Both the position numbers and the translations under genes were made by a program. Below, piece by piece: positions 1 to 7,039 of a stretch of 64,000 nt of DNA. The DNA comes from Hyphomicrobiales bacterium (lineage in GTDB: Bacteria; Pseudomonadota; Alphaproteobacteria; Rhizobiales; Devosiaceae). Below the pieces are notes generated by a model. It saw only the letters and a list, made by a program, of their open reading frames with translations, was not told the origin of the DNA and did not search any database. The DNA is taken from assembly GCA_027487555.1 (NCBI GenBank), contig JAIYDI010000012.1, forward strand, positions 1-64,000. Reading direction: 5' to 3'. The number at the start of each line of letters is the position of its first letter. Position 1 is the stretch's first letter.

Positions 1-406
1 CGGCAGTTCCACCAACCGAACCATCTTCGAAAGACAAGGTCTTGACCGAAGAGGTACCGATGGTCGTCGCATCAACTGCGAAGGACTGGGTCTTGAAAGA
101 CTTGTCCTGGCGCGCCTGCCGCAAAGCAGACTGCATCGCTTCGACCGTCTTGGTGATGGCACTGAGGCCGTTATCCGCCGCTTCGATCGTCTTGATACCG
201 TTCGACATGGAGTCGAGCAGATTGGCCATGTCCGACGCACGGCTGTTGAGGGCCGACGAGGTGAAGAAGTTCGTCGGGTTGTCGAGAGCGGAGTTGACCT
301 TAAGGCCGGTCGCCAGCCGCTCCTGCGTCTTGGCCATGGTGTTGGCGGTGGACTGCAAGCTCAACAGGTTCGATCGGACGGCTTTGGAAAGATTAATCTC
401 CGGCAT
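1..406 (-). CDS. Flagellin, N-terminal part (cut by window edge)
   Basis: Structural subunit of the flagellar filament, exported through the flagellar type III apparatus. Reading the minus strand from the ATG at 406 gives a peptide starting MPEINLSKAVRSNLLSLQ, followed by TQERLATGLKVNSALDNP and later TIEAADNGLSAITKTVEA, which is the conserved D0/D1 helical start of bacterial flagellins. The reading frame stays open to base 1, so about 135 residues are visible and the C-terminal part lies outside. A Shine-Dalgarno stretch AGAAGGA sits about 8 bases upstream; the ATG at 413 runs into a stop after six codons and was rejected. Two inverted-repeat motifs and scattered TTAA half-sites lie 180-230 bp upstream. 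High confidence in family; which flagellin paralogue it is cannot be told. Confidence 0.93.
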   Translation of the reverse strand, partial: MPEINLSKAVRSNLLSLQSTANTMAKTQERLATGLKVNSALDNPTNFFTSSALNSRASDMANLLDSMSNGIKTIEAADNGLSAITKTVEAMQSALRQARQDKSFKTQSFAVDATTIGTSSVKTLSFEDGSVGGTA

Positions 407-584
407 TGGGCATTCCTTCTGGCAATGATGTCGGTCATCTCATTCTGAGAGTGTCCGGATAGTACCGCCCGAGAAGCTTCCGAATGGTTAACAAATCCCT
501 CGCCGGCATCGTTAATTTGGTTTTCATCGAGAGGTTAACAGAAAACGTAAGGCATTGAAAAATATAACGGTAAACTCCCTGATG

Positions 585-597
585 AGCAGGTTTTGCC
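585..597. promoter_or_regulatory. Flagellar inverted-repeat motif, copy 1 (flagellin)
   Basis: AGCA-N5-TGCC, one mismatch from the GGCA-N5-TGCC motif that recurs in front of other flagellar operons in this window. It lies about 180 bp upstream of the flagellin start. Function as a regulator site is inferred only from recurrence and position. Confidence 0.4.
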
Positions 598-625
598 TGT
601 GTCTGAACGAGCCAGTTCGTTGCCT

Positions 626-640
626 CGGCAAGTCCTGCCG
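626..640. promoter_or_regulatory. Flagellar inverted-repeat motif, copy 2 (flagellin)
   Basis: CGGCA-N5-TGCCG, a perfect 5-bp-arm inverted repeat with a 5-base spacer, 41 bp further from flagellin than copy 1 (start to start). It has the same core as the copies at 3595, 3640, 18201 and 26652. Confidence 0.45.
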
Positions 641-1026
641 GGTGGAATCGTCGGCGTGGAATGAGCAACGGGCGGGCCGGTTCTCAGAAGCGATTCCAGT
701 CGGTCCTTTGGCGGTCAGCAGCGCACCGAAAACGCCAGAAATCGAACCGAGTATCCGCTCCGGGCGCTGCGCAAGTGCCACAATTGGCGCCCTTGTTTTC
801 GCTGAGCCATTATCGCACTGCCCAGACAGACGGGGATGGAATAATTCGCGAGGAAGATCAGGGGGATGTGGGCGTGGAAGGCGTTGGGCGCCCGGAGCAG
901 GGGCGTTGCATTCCGGCGCGCGGAATGGCGGCGGTCACGGCGCCTGACACAGATTTGCCGCGCGCACTCCGTATAGATGAACAGTGCTTGAACGGTGTCT
1001 GTATGGGGTTCCAGGACAGACCGAAC

Positions 1027-1356
1027 TCAGGCAAGCCTGTCGTGCAACGCGAGGGTCCCCTGAGCCGGCAGATCAGCACTGCCCAGTCGCATCTGGAGTT
1101 CCCGCTCGGACTTTGGACGCGGCGGCAATTGTCCGGTGATCAGCGCGACTGCAAAGGCCGCTCCGGGTGGCTCAACCGGCGGAAAAGTCATCGGCTCGGG
1201 CTTGTCAGCCTTCTTGGGCTCGCCGAACGGAAGCGATTGCTGCGCAGACGAACCATCGGTGCGGCGCTCGACCTCACCATTGATCTGTCTCTGCCGGTAA
1301 TCTCCCACGCTTTTCAAGGCGGAGAGGACCGGCTCTGGCGCAATTCTCGCGCTCAC
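1027..1356 (-). CDS. Small conserved-looking protein beside flagellar genes
   Basis: A 109-residue protein of unknown function. The GTG start at 1356 has an AGAAGGAAT ribosome-binding stretch about 10 bases upstream, the same string that precedes flagellin, which supports translation. The N-terminal part is helical and charged (ALKSVGDYRQRQINGEVERR), the middle is proline/lysine-rich and probably disordered, and the C-terminal third is more hydrophobic (AAFAVALITGQLPPRPKS). It has no signal peptide or membrane span. It lies between flagellin and the flgI-flgJ-flgN operon on the same strand, so a role in flagellar assembly or filament gene control is possible, but nothing in the sequence proves it. 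A short hairpin GGTAGC/GCTACC lies just upstream at 1379-1395. Confidence 0.6.
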   Translation of the reverse strand: MSARIAPEPVLSALKSVGDYRQRQINGEVERRTDGSSAQQSLPFGEPKKADKPEPMTFPPVEPPGAAFAVALITGQLPPRPKSERELQMRLGSADLPAQGTLALHDRLA

Positions 1357-1503
1357 GACCCGAATTCCTTCTTGGATTGGTAGCGTCTTGCTACCCCAGA
1401 GGAATTGAACGGTCGTGAGCGAAATCTATCCCAATTGAAACAAATACTGTGCGACGACTCGTAGTGTGACCGCGCGCGCTATTGCGAGGACTCGACCTGC
1501 CGG

Positions 1504-1974
1504 TCAAAGGGAGCGATTGATCGAGAGGCCCTTTGCGGGCGCCGGCGGAATTGGCGGCATTGTACCCGCCGGACCATAGGTGCGGGGACGCTCTGTGGCG
1601 GCGACCGCCATCGCGACGTCGGTCAGCAAGTCCTCGGTGACCTTGCGGGCGGTGGCGATGACCCGAAGGTTCTCGGCCATCTGGGTCGCAAGGCGTTCAT
1701 GCGCGCCCTTGAGCAGCGCGAGTTCGCGAGGGGCGCCGGCCGCAAGGCGCTGCTGCTGCCGCTGCACTGCGCGGGCATAGCCCATGTAGCTTTGTGCCAG
1801 CTCGGTCTTCTGCGCCGTGAGCGTGGTCGCCTCCCGGGCGCGCCCGGCGCGGAGCAGGGTGGTTTCCTGGTTGAGGACGCCGACAAGTTGCTCAAGTGTA
1901 TGCAAGGTGACGAGGCAAAGGTCGGGTGCGGGCAAATTGTCAATGCTCGCAATGCGTTCGGCGGCGTTACTCAT
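1504..1974 (-). CDS. flgN: FlgN/FlbY-like flagellar protein
   Basis: A 156-residue, mostly helical protein of the FlgN type, the family of cytoplasmic chaperones for hook-associated proteins; in Caulobacter the equivalent third gene of the flgI operon is called flbY. Visible features are an N-terminal helix (LCLVTLHTLEQLVGVLNQET), a basic Gln-rich coiled-coil middle (AVQRQQQRLAAG) and a Pro-rich tail ending GLSINRSL. Its ATG overlaps the stop of flgJ by four bases (ATGA), so it is co-translated as the last gene of flgI-flgJ-flgN. Assignment rests on length, helix pattern and position more than on a sharp motif. Confidence 0.7.
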   Translation of the reverse strand: MSNAAERIASIDNLPAPDLCLVTLHTLEQLVGVLNQETTLLRAGRAREATTLTAQKTELAQSYMGYARAVQRQQQRLAAGAPRELALLKGAHERLATQMAENLRVIATARKVTEDLLTDVAMAVAATERPRTYGPAGTMPPIPPAPAKGLSINRSL

Positions 1975-2327
1975 GTGCGGTATCCGTTGGTCGAAAGATG
2001 GGGCGGGTAGCCGCTGGCGGCCGCAGATTGGGCGCGTTCCTGCACGGCGAGGAGATCGGTATAGATGGCATGGGCGATACCCACGCCGCCGTCGGCCGCG
2101 ACGGCATCGGACATGCGCTCGGCCTGGATCCCGCGCCAGGTCTCCTCCGCAAAACCGCCGCCCATGGCGGACTCGTCGGACTTGAGCGACGAGAAGATTT
2201 CCTTGAACAGGGTGTTGAGGAACACGCCTTCAAGGTCCTCGGCCTGCTGACGGAGCTTGTGGGCGGTTGCCGCCGGCACCGTGCTGGTAGAGGTGGTGCT
2301 GACGAGGGCAGCGGTCGAGGTCAGCAT
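1971..2327 (-). CDS. flgJ: Rod-binding protein, FlgJ N-terminal domain type
   Basis: A 118-residue protein matching only the rod-binding half of FlgJ; the muramidase half found in enterobacteria is absent, as is usual in alphaproteobacteria (CheL in Caulobacter). The core motif LEGVFLNTLFKEIFSSL is followed by MGGGFAEETWRGIQAERMSDAVA, the two helices typical of the domain. It acts in the periplasm as a cap or scaffold for rod polymerisation. Its start overlaps the flgI stop by one base (TGATG) and its stop overlaps flgN, so the three genes are one tight operon. The missing peptidoglycan hydrolase must be supplied by another protein not seen in this window. Confidence 0.88.
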   Translation of the reverse strand: MLTSTAALVSTTSTSTVPAATAHKLRQQAEDLEGVFLNTLFKEIFSSLKSDESAMGGGFAEETWRGIQAERMSDAVAADGGVGIAHAIYTDLLAVQERAQSAAASGYPPHLSTNGYRT

Positions 2328-3448
2328 CAGAGCACCTGTATCTCGGCCTGCAGCGCGCCCGAGGCCTTGATGGCCTGGAGGATGGCGATCAGGTCGCGCG
2401 GGCTGATGCCGAGCGCATTGAGCCCGTCGACGAGTTGCTGCAGGGAAATGGTATCGTCAACGACGGCCAGACTGCTGTCGGTCTGGTTGACCTGGATGTC
2501 GGTGCGCGGCTGAGTCGCTGTCTGCCCGTTTGAGAGGGCATTGGGCTGTACCACGGTCGGATTCTCGCCGATCGAGACAGTGAGGTTGGACTGCGCGACC
2601 GCCACTTTTGACACTCGCACATCCTGTCCGATGACGATGATACCGGAGTTTTCGTCGACGACGATCTTGGCGGGCAGATCCGTCTCAACCACGAGTTGCT
2701 CGATGTCCGTGAGAAGGTCGACGATATTGCCGTTGAAGTTCTGCGGAAGGTTGAGGCGGACAGTTGCCGGATCCTCGGGGGTGGCGCAGGGGACGCCGAT
2801 GAAATCGTTGATGGCGAGGGCAATACGCCGTGATGTGGTGAGATCGGGATTGCGAAGCGCGAGGCGGAGTGTGCGCTGCGCGCCGAGAACGAAGCCAATC
2901 TCGCGTTCGATCAGCCCACCCGCCGAGATGCGGCCCGTCGTGGGGACCCCGGAGACAATGGAGGCGGCGTCGCCCTGCGCCTTGAAGCCGTTGATGGTAA
3001 CAGAACCCTGCGCGATGGCATAAACTTCGCCATCTGCGCCGAGCAGCGGCGTGACCAGCAGCGTACCGCCCTGGAGGCTCTTGGAATCCCCCAGCGCCGC
3101 GACATTGACATCGAGCCGCGAACCCTGCGTGGCAAAGGCGGGCAGGCTGGCAGTGACCATGACGGCCGCGACATTGGCCGTCCGCATGCTTTCGCCACGC
3201 GTATTTACGCCCAGACGCTCGAGCATGGCTTGCAGGCTCTGCTTGGTGAAGGGGGAATTGTTGAGGCTGTCGCCAGTCCCGTTGAGGCCGACGACCAGGC
3301 CGTAGCCGACAAGCTGGTTGTCGCGCACACCCTCGATCTCGACGATGTCCTTGATGCGCGATGCAGCGGCATGTGCGGGCAAGGCCTCGAGCATGGGCAG
3401 AAGCGCAAACAGCGCTGCGGTGATGAGTCTCAGTGGTCTCGAATGCAT
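2327..3448 (-). CDS. flgI: Flagellar P-ring protein FlgI
   Basis: Forms the P-ring around the flagellar rod in the peptidoglycan layer. The start at 3448 gives about 373 residues with a signal peptide (RPLRLITAALFALLPM, cleavage after LPAHA), followed by SRIKDIVEIEGVRDNQLVGYG and GLNGTGDSLNNSPF, the family hallmark; the end GALQAEIQVL is also typical. An in-frame extension of 36 residues to 3556 lacks secretion features and was rejected; GGGGA lies about 9 bases before the chosen ATG. First gene of flgI-flgJ-flgN, divergent from fliX, with a shared control region carrying a CtrA-type box and two inverted repeats. Confidence 0.96.
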   Translation of the reverse strand: MHSRPLRLITAALFALLPMLEALPAHAAASRIKDIVEIEGVRDNQLVGYGLVVGLNGTGDSLNNSPFTKQSLQAMLERLGVNTRGESMRTANVAAVMVTASLPAFATQGSRLDVNVAALGDSKSLQGGTLLVTPLLGADGEVYAIAQGSVTINGFKAQGDAASIVSGVPTTGRISAGGLIEREIGFVLGAQRTLRLALRNPDLTTSRRIALAINDFIGVPCATPEDPATVRLNLPQNFNGNIVDLLTDIEQLVVETDLPAKIVVDENSGIIVIGQDVRVSKVAVAQSNLTVSIGENPTVVQPNALSNGQTATQPRTDIQVNQTDSSLAVVDDTISLQQLVDGLNALGISPRDLIAILQAIKASGALQAEIQVL

Positions 3449-3594
3449 CTTCACGTCCCCGGTCGGCCAGCCGTCCCCACGGCGGACCACACGAGAACAA
3501 ACAAAGCGATAATCGTGCCAGTTCCGGACACACTGCCCAAAGCGCTGAAAAATCAATGAAATTCAGCGCTGGGACAGGAGTGCGGTGGCATCGC

Positions 3595-3611
3595 CCGGCA
3601 GGTTCTGCCGG
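3595..3611. promoter_or_regulatory. Flagellar inverted-repeat motif, copy 3 (flgI/fliX)
   Basis: CCGGCA-N5-TGCCGG, a perfect 6-bp-arm inverted repeat with the same 5-base spacing as the other copies. It sits between the divergent flgI and fliX operons, six bases before the CtrA-type box. Confidence 0.5.
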
Positions 3612-3616
3612 ATCGA

Positions 3617-3633
3617 TTAACCTTTGCTTAACC
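3617..3633 (+). promoter_or_regulatory. CtrA-type binding site (fliX/flgI)
   Basis: TTAA-N7-TTAACC with exact spacing, the full consensus box of the alphaproteobacterial cell-cycle and motility regulator CtrA. It lies 46 bp before the fliX start and between two inverted repeats. In Caulobacter fliX is a CtrA-dependent class II flagellar gene, so this is a sensible target. Confidence 0.75.
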
Positions 3634-3639
3634 TGTTAG

Positions 3640-3652
3640 GGCAGATTTTGCC
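3640..3652. promoter_or_regulatory. Flagellar inverted-repeat motif, copy 4 (fliX)
   Basis: GGCA-N5-TGCC lying seven bases after the CtrA-type box and 27 bp before the fliX start, a position that would overlap or abut the promoter. The N5 is T-rich, as in copies 1 and 7. Confidence 0.5.
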
Positions 3653-3678
3653 GGGTATCGAAAGGGCGACGAATCCAA

Positions 3679-4104
3679 GTGCGCATCGATCAGGCTTTGA
3701 GGCTACAGGCAGCAGCGAACCGCCCGGGCGTGAACCGCACCGGCGCGGCGGATTTCCTGCTGCCCAGCGCACAGGAGCAGGTTGAGGCGCGTGCCGCCAC
3801 CCCGACACAGGCCATGACCGGCCTCGACTCGCTGCTGGCGCTGCAGGCGGCGAGCCTTGTCGATGCCGATCCTGTGGAGCGGCGGAAGCGAGTGCTACGA
3901 CGCGGTCGCAGCCTGCTGGACCTGCTCGACGGACTGAAGGCCGAACTGCTCGGCGGCAAGGTGAGTGCCGAGAGACTGCAGATGATGATGGGGTTGCTGG
4001 CCGAGGCTGAGGCCGCCGAAGACCCCGGACTTGCCACCACGATGGCCGATATCGACTTGCGGGTACGGGTCGAGCTGGCAAAGCTCGGGCAGTTTCCCCG
4101 CTGA
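3679..4104 (+). CDS. fliX: Flagellar assembly regulator FliX
   Basis: A 141-residue regulator known in Caulobacter to couple class II basal-body assembly to class III/IV gene expression, acting with FlbD. The sequence has the short basic start (MRIDQALRLQ), a low-complexity Ala/Gly linker, then the conserved segment TGLDSLLALQA, a basic RRKRVLRRGRSLLDLLDGLK helix and the C-terminal IDLRVRVELAKLGQ, all typical of FliX. The start is GTG. It is divergent from flgI and 212 bp before dksA, the same neighbourhood as in many alphaproteobacteria. No FlbD gene is visible in this window. Confidence 0.88.
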   Translation: MRIDQALRLQAAANRPGVNRTGAADFLLPSAQEQVEARAATPTQAMTGLDSLLALQAASLVDADPVERRKRVLRRGRSLLDLLDGLKAELLGGKVSAERLQMMMGLLAEAEAAEDPGLATTMADIDLRVRVELAKLGQFPR

Positions 4105-4316
4105 CATCACCGCAGGCCCTTGCCGGCACCATTTCCATCAACTTGCTGATTCGACTGCTGATTCTGATTGCCCTGACGCCAGGCGCTTTTGCCATTGATT
4201 CAGCGGTGTCACGGCTCTGTCGCGCGAATTAAGTACCCAATGCCCAAAGGCTTGCGGCGGAAGGCCCAACCCCACTATAAGGCGCCGATGTAGGGGCGTT
4301 AGGAATCGAGTAAGGA

Positions 4317-4730
4317 ATGACTACGGAAGTTCTCGAATATCGGCCTACCGAAGACGAAACCTTCATGAATCCCCGGATGCGGGACTACTTCCGCAAGAAG
4401 CTGGAACGCTGGAAGCGGGAGATCCTCGAGGAGAGCCGCGAAACCCTTGAGAACCTGCAGGAAGAAAGCCAGAATCACCCGGACATGGCAGACCGGGCTT
4501 CCTCGGAAAGTGATCGGGCTCTGGAGCTGCGGACGCGCGACCGCCAGCGCAAGCTGATCTCCAAGATCGACTCGGCGCTCAAGCGTATTGACGACGGCAC
4601 CTATGGCTTTTGCGAGGAGACCGGTGACCCGATTGGGGTAGCTCGGCTCGATGCGCGTCCGATCGCCACCCTGAGCCTCGAGGCCCAGGAGATGCATGAG
4701 CGGCGCGAAAAGGTCTATCGCGACGAATAA
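4317..4730 (+). CDS. dksA: RNA polymerase-binding protein DksA
   Basis: A 137-residue DksA/TraR-family protein that binds the RNA polymerase secondary channel and works with ppGpp. After an N-terminal region comes the coiled coil, whose tip has D56-M-A-D59-R-A, matching the DxxDxA tip motif needed for activity. The zinc-finger region (YGFCEETGDPIGVARLDARP) keeps only one of the four usual cysteines: later positions read SLEAQ instead of a CxxC, so metal binding is probably lost, as known for some alphaproteobacterial DksA proteins. A rho-independent terminator follows 30 bp after the stop. A second in-frame ATG at residue 17 is possible but would remove conserved sequence. Confidence 0.93.
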   Translation: MTTEVLEYRPTEDETFMNPRMRDYFRKKLERWKREILEESRETLENLQEESQNHPDMADRASSESDRALELRTRDRQRKLISKIDSALKRIDDGTYGFCEETGDPIGVARLDARPIATLSLEAQEMHERREKVYRDE

Positions 4731-4759
4731 TCGAGCAATTTTAGGATGTTGACTCTGAT

Positions 4760-4790
4760 GGCCCTGTCTTGCGCGGGGCCTTTTCTTTTT
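4760..4790 (+). terminator. Rho-independent terminator after dksA
   Basis: GGCCC (4760-4764) pairs with GGGCC (4776-4780), followed directly by a T-rich run TTTTCTTTTT. Position immediately after dksA fits a transcript end. Confidence 0.85.
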
Positions 4791-4920
4791 GTCGGCCTCG
4801 CTCACGCCACTTTGCTGAATGTGAACTGAACGGCTGACTCACACTGTGGTCAGACCGACCGATCTAGGGTTGGCCAACGTCGCTGAACGGCGCACCAACA
4901 CTGAACCTGAGGGAATGCAA

Positions 4921-5523
4921 ATGAAGACCTTTCTCGCTACCGCCGCCACCCTGATCACGCTCGCTGGCTCCGCCGGGATGGCCCAGGCCATGGATGGCAT
5001 CACGCTTGGCGAACCAGGCTACGGTGGCACCGGCTGCCCCGCCGGCTCCGTGTCGGCTACACTGAGCCCCGACGCGACCTCGCTCAGCCTGCTGTTCGAC
5101 GGCTACCAGGTGGAAGCGGGCGGCGAGACGGGCAAGAAGTTCGACCGCAAGAGCTGCAACATCGCCATCCCCGTACGGGTGCCCCAGGGCTATGCCGTGT
5201 CGGTGCTGGCCATCGACTACCGTGGCTACAACAACTTCCCGGCCGGCGCCAATTCGCAGTTCAACGTCGAGTACTTCTTCGCCGGTGCCAAAGGCCCGAC
5301 CTTCTCGAAGGTGTTCAACGGACCCAAGGATGAGGATTACCTGATCCAGAACAAGCTGACGGCGCAGACCGTCGTCTACTCCGCCTGTGGTGCCGAAGTG
5401 AACCTGCGCACCAATTCGTCGATCCGCGTCACCACCAAGAACAACGCCCAGGCGCTGGCGACGGTGGATAGCCAGGACGTGAGCGCTGCGATTGTTTACC
5501 AGCTTCAGTGGAAGCAGTGCTAA
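4921..5523 (+). CDS. Secreted DUF4360 protein, paralogue 1
   Basis: A 200-residue exported protein. From the ATG at 4921, preceded by GAGGGA at good spacing, there is a clear signal peptide (KTFLATAATLITLAGSAG, cleavage after AQA). The mature part carries the DUF4360 signature: GYGGTGCPAGSVS near its start, LLFDGYQVEAGG, SCNIAIPVRVPQGY, a late YSACGAEVNLRTNSS, and a C-terminal Cys. The four cysteines could make two disulfides. The domain's function is unknown to me; it occurs in secreted proteins. The gene at 7040 is a clear paralogue with all four cysteines in the same motifs, and the beta-barrel gene between them has a related N-terminal domain. An upstream in-frame extension to 4846 has no ribosome site and was rejected. 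Confidence 0.85.
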   Translation: MKTFLATAATLITLAGSAGMAQAMDGITLGEPGYGGTGCPAGSVSATLSPDATSLSLLFDGYQVEAGGETGKKFDRKSCNIAIPVRVPQGYAVSVLAIDYRGYNNFPAGANSQFNVEYFFAGAKGPTFSKVFNGPKDEDYLIQNKLTAQTVVYSACGAEVNLRTNSSIRVTTKNNAQALATVDSQDVSAAIVYQLQWKQC

Positions 5524-5542
5524 ACTGACCCCAATGGACGGC

Positions 5543-5561
5543 GGGGGCCAATGCGGCCCCC
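5543..5561 (+). other. GC-rich hairpin between DUF4360 gene and barrel gene
   Basis: GGGGGCC pairs perfectly with GGCCCCC around a five-base loop. There is no T-run after it, so it may be a partial attenuator or an mRNA 3'-end stabiliser between the first DUF4360 gene and the barrel gene rather than a full terminator. Confidence 0.5.
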
Positions 5562-5585
5562 GTCTTCGAAAGAGGGGTGGGACAG

Positions 5586-6926
5586 ATGAAGTACCTGGTT
5601 TCGGTTGCGGCAATGCCGATTGCCTTGCTGATGTGCTCGACAGCGCTGGCGGACGACCCCTGCAGCGGCACCACGTTCCCTGACGGGCCAACAGACTTCA
5701 ACGTCTTCTTCGACGCGTTCTCTGTGGCGGACAACGACTCGCTCACCTGCAACGTGACTATTCCTGTCCCATTGGCATCTGACTTGTTCGGCGTCTACGT
5801 TGCGGACTATCGCGGTGGCACTTCACCCTTTGGAACCGCGACGCTAACAACCGTCCATAACGGCGTGACCGCAACAACGATTCTTGCGCAGGATGTCAGC
5901 TATACGGTTACCCAGTATGTCGGCACCGCGCCTGGTGGCTCGATTGTTGATGATTTGACTCTTTTCGCCAGTGAAGATGGCAGCAATGACCTTGAGACGG
6001 TCGACTATGCGCTGCTCGGCACGGTGACGCTTGGCGACGTTGAGGAATCGGTTGGCGGGCTCGCCGATGTTGAGGCGGGGATTGTGACGCATCTCAATGC
6101 GACGGCAGGGCTGCTGACGGGCGCAGATGACGCGCCGGATGGGGCGAATTCGGTCGGGCTGATCGGTGCGATCGGTTCCTACACAGTTGGCATCGCCGGA
6201 CACGTGGCGATTGACGAGGGGCTGAGCCTCGATGTCGGCGTCGCGAGCTTCGAGCAGGGGGCGGGCGATCTTGAACTGAGCGGGCTGCTCGCGGCGGCGA
6301 AGCTTCGGTATTTCGCGCCTGATGAGGGCGGGATGCGCTGGTTCGGTGCCTTGGGCCTGACGGGTGCCAAAGCCGATCTCGATATCGCGCGGCACTATGG
6401 CGTGGACTATACCGACCCTGACCTCGCCGACCAGGCGACGATCACGTCGGAGACAGCGGCATCGCTGCTGACGCTTTCTGCCGAGGCCGGTGTGCTGCTG
6501 GCGCCCGATACAGGCAACAGCTTCCGGCTGTCTGGCGAAGTGGCGCAGAGCTGGGTGAATGTCGACGGCTTTGTCGAAGCCTTCTCGGAAGACAATCTCT
6601 TCCCGGTGTCGGTGCCCGACAGAAGCGCAGGCCATACCACTGTGAAGGCCAAGGCCGGATGGACCACGGCGCTGGCGAGCACTATCGACCTGACGCTCTC
6701 AGCAGCGCTGGGCCAGAGCTTCGCCAACGACGATTTCGATGCCGAGGTGCTGTATGTGGGCGACGTGAGCGTCGCCGGGACGTCGGAAGGCTTCGCCGAA
6801 GCCGAAGCCAGACTCGGCTGGGCCGTGGCGGGGAATTCCAACCTCGACCTGTTCGCCAAGGGCAGCTTCGGGACCGCAAGCGGCAGCCATGTGCAGGTGG
6901 GTACCGAGTACCGCCTGAAGTTCTAG
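5586..6926 (+). CDS. DUF4360-like domain fused to outer-membrane beta-barrel
   Basis: A 446-residue protein predicted for the outer membrane. The ATG at 5586 follows GAGGGG and begins a signal peptide (KYLVSVAAMPIALLMCST, cleavage after ALA). Residues about 24-145 resemble the flanking DUF4360 proteins: FNVFFDAFSV, then LTCNVTIPVPLASDLFGVYV and ADYRGGTS align with LLFDGYQV, CNIAIPVRVPQGYAVSVL and IDYRGYNN of the upstream gene, but only two cysteines remain. From about residue 180 the protein alternates polar and hydrophobic residues with aromatic girdles (AKLRYFAPDEGG, GWTTALASTIDLTLSAALGQ) and ends in YRLKF, the terminal Phe of autotransporter-type barrels. I infer a short surface passenger on an integral barrel. 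Whether the passenger is cleaved is unknown. Confidence 0.72.
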   Translation: MKYLVSVAAMPIALLMCSTALADDPCSGTTFPDGPTDFNVFFDAFSVADNDSLTCNVTIPVPLASDLFGVYVADYRGGTSPFGTATLTTVHNGVTATTILAQDVSYTVTQYVGTAPGGSIVDDLTLFASEDGSNDLETVDYALLGTVTLGDVEESVGGLADVEAGIVTHLNATAGLLTGADDAPDGANSVGLIGAIGSYTVGIAGHVAIDEGLSLDVGVASFEQGAGDLELSGLLAAAKLRYFAPDEGGMRWFGALGLTGAKADLDIARHYGVDYTDPDLADQATITSETAASLLTLSAEAGVLLAPDTGNSFRLSGEVAQSWVNVDGFVEAFSEDNLFPVSVPDRSAGHTTVKAKAGWTTALASTIDLTLSAALGQSFANDDFDAEVLYVGDVSVAGTSEGFAEAEARLGWAVAGNSNLDLFAKGSFGTASGSHVQVGTEYRLKF

Positions 6927-7039
6927 GTACGGCAGGAGCGGAATCACTTTCTCGACTTCCTTGCCGAACCGATTGATTTTCAAGGGCTTCCGAAATCGGT
7001 AGCCCGCAATCGCCGGAAGGATCCGGAGGAGTGTGTGCC

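Larger units (their letters stand above)
407..1026. other. Flagellin upstream region, no convincing gene
   Basis: I find no reading frame here with a credible start and protein-like composition on either strand; open frames are high-G+C artefacts. The part next to flagellin is A+T-richer than its surroundings and holds three isolated GTTAA(C) half-sites (near 486-492, 511-515 and 533-539) plus two inverted repeats listed separately, so it is probably the flagellin control region with a long 5' leader. The part from about 660 to 1026 shows nothing I can name. Confidence 0.6.

Noticed and set aside
661-1383. A 240-codon forward frame upstream of flagellin
   Set aside because: Arg/Gly-rich shadow without a ribosome site, overlapping the better-supported minus-strand gene at 1027-1356.
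3640-3655. Reading the flagellar palindromes as sigma-54 -24/-12 elements
   Set aside because: The distance between GG and GC is 8-9 bases, not 10, and the motif is symmetrical, so an operator is a better explanation.
5577-5586. ATG at 5577 as barrel gene start
   Set aside because: It would sit too close to the GAGGGG ribosome site and adds three residues before a clear signal peptide starting at 5586.
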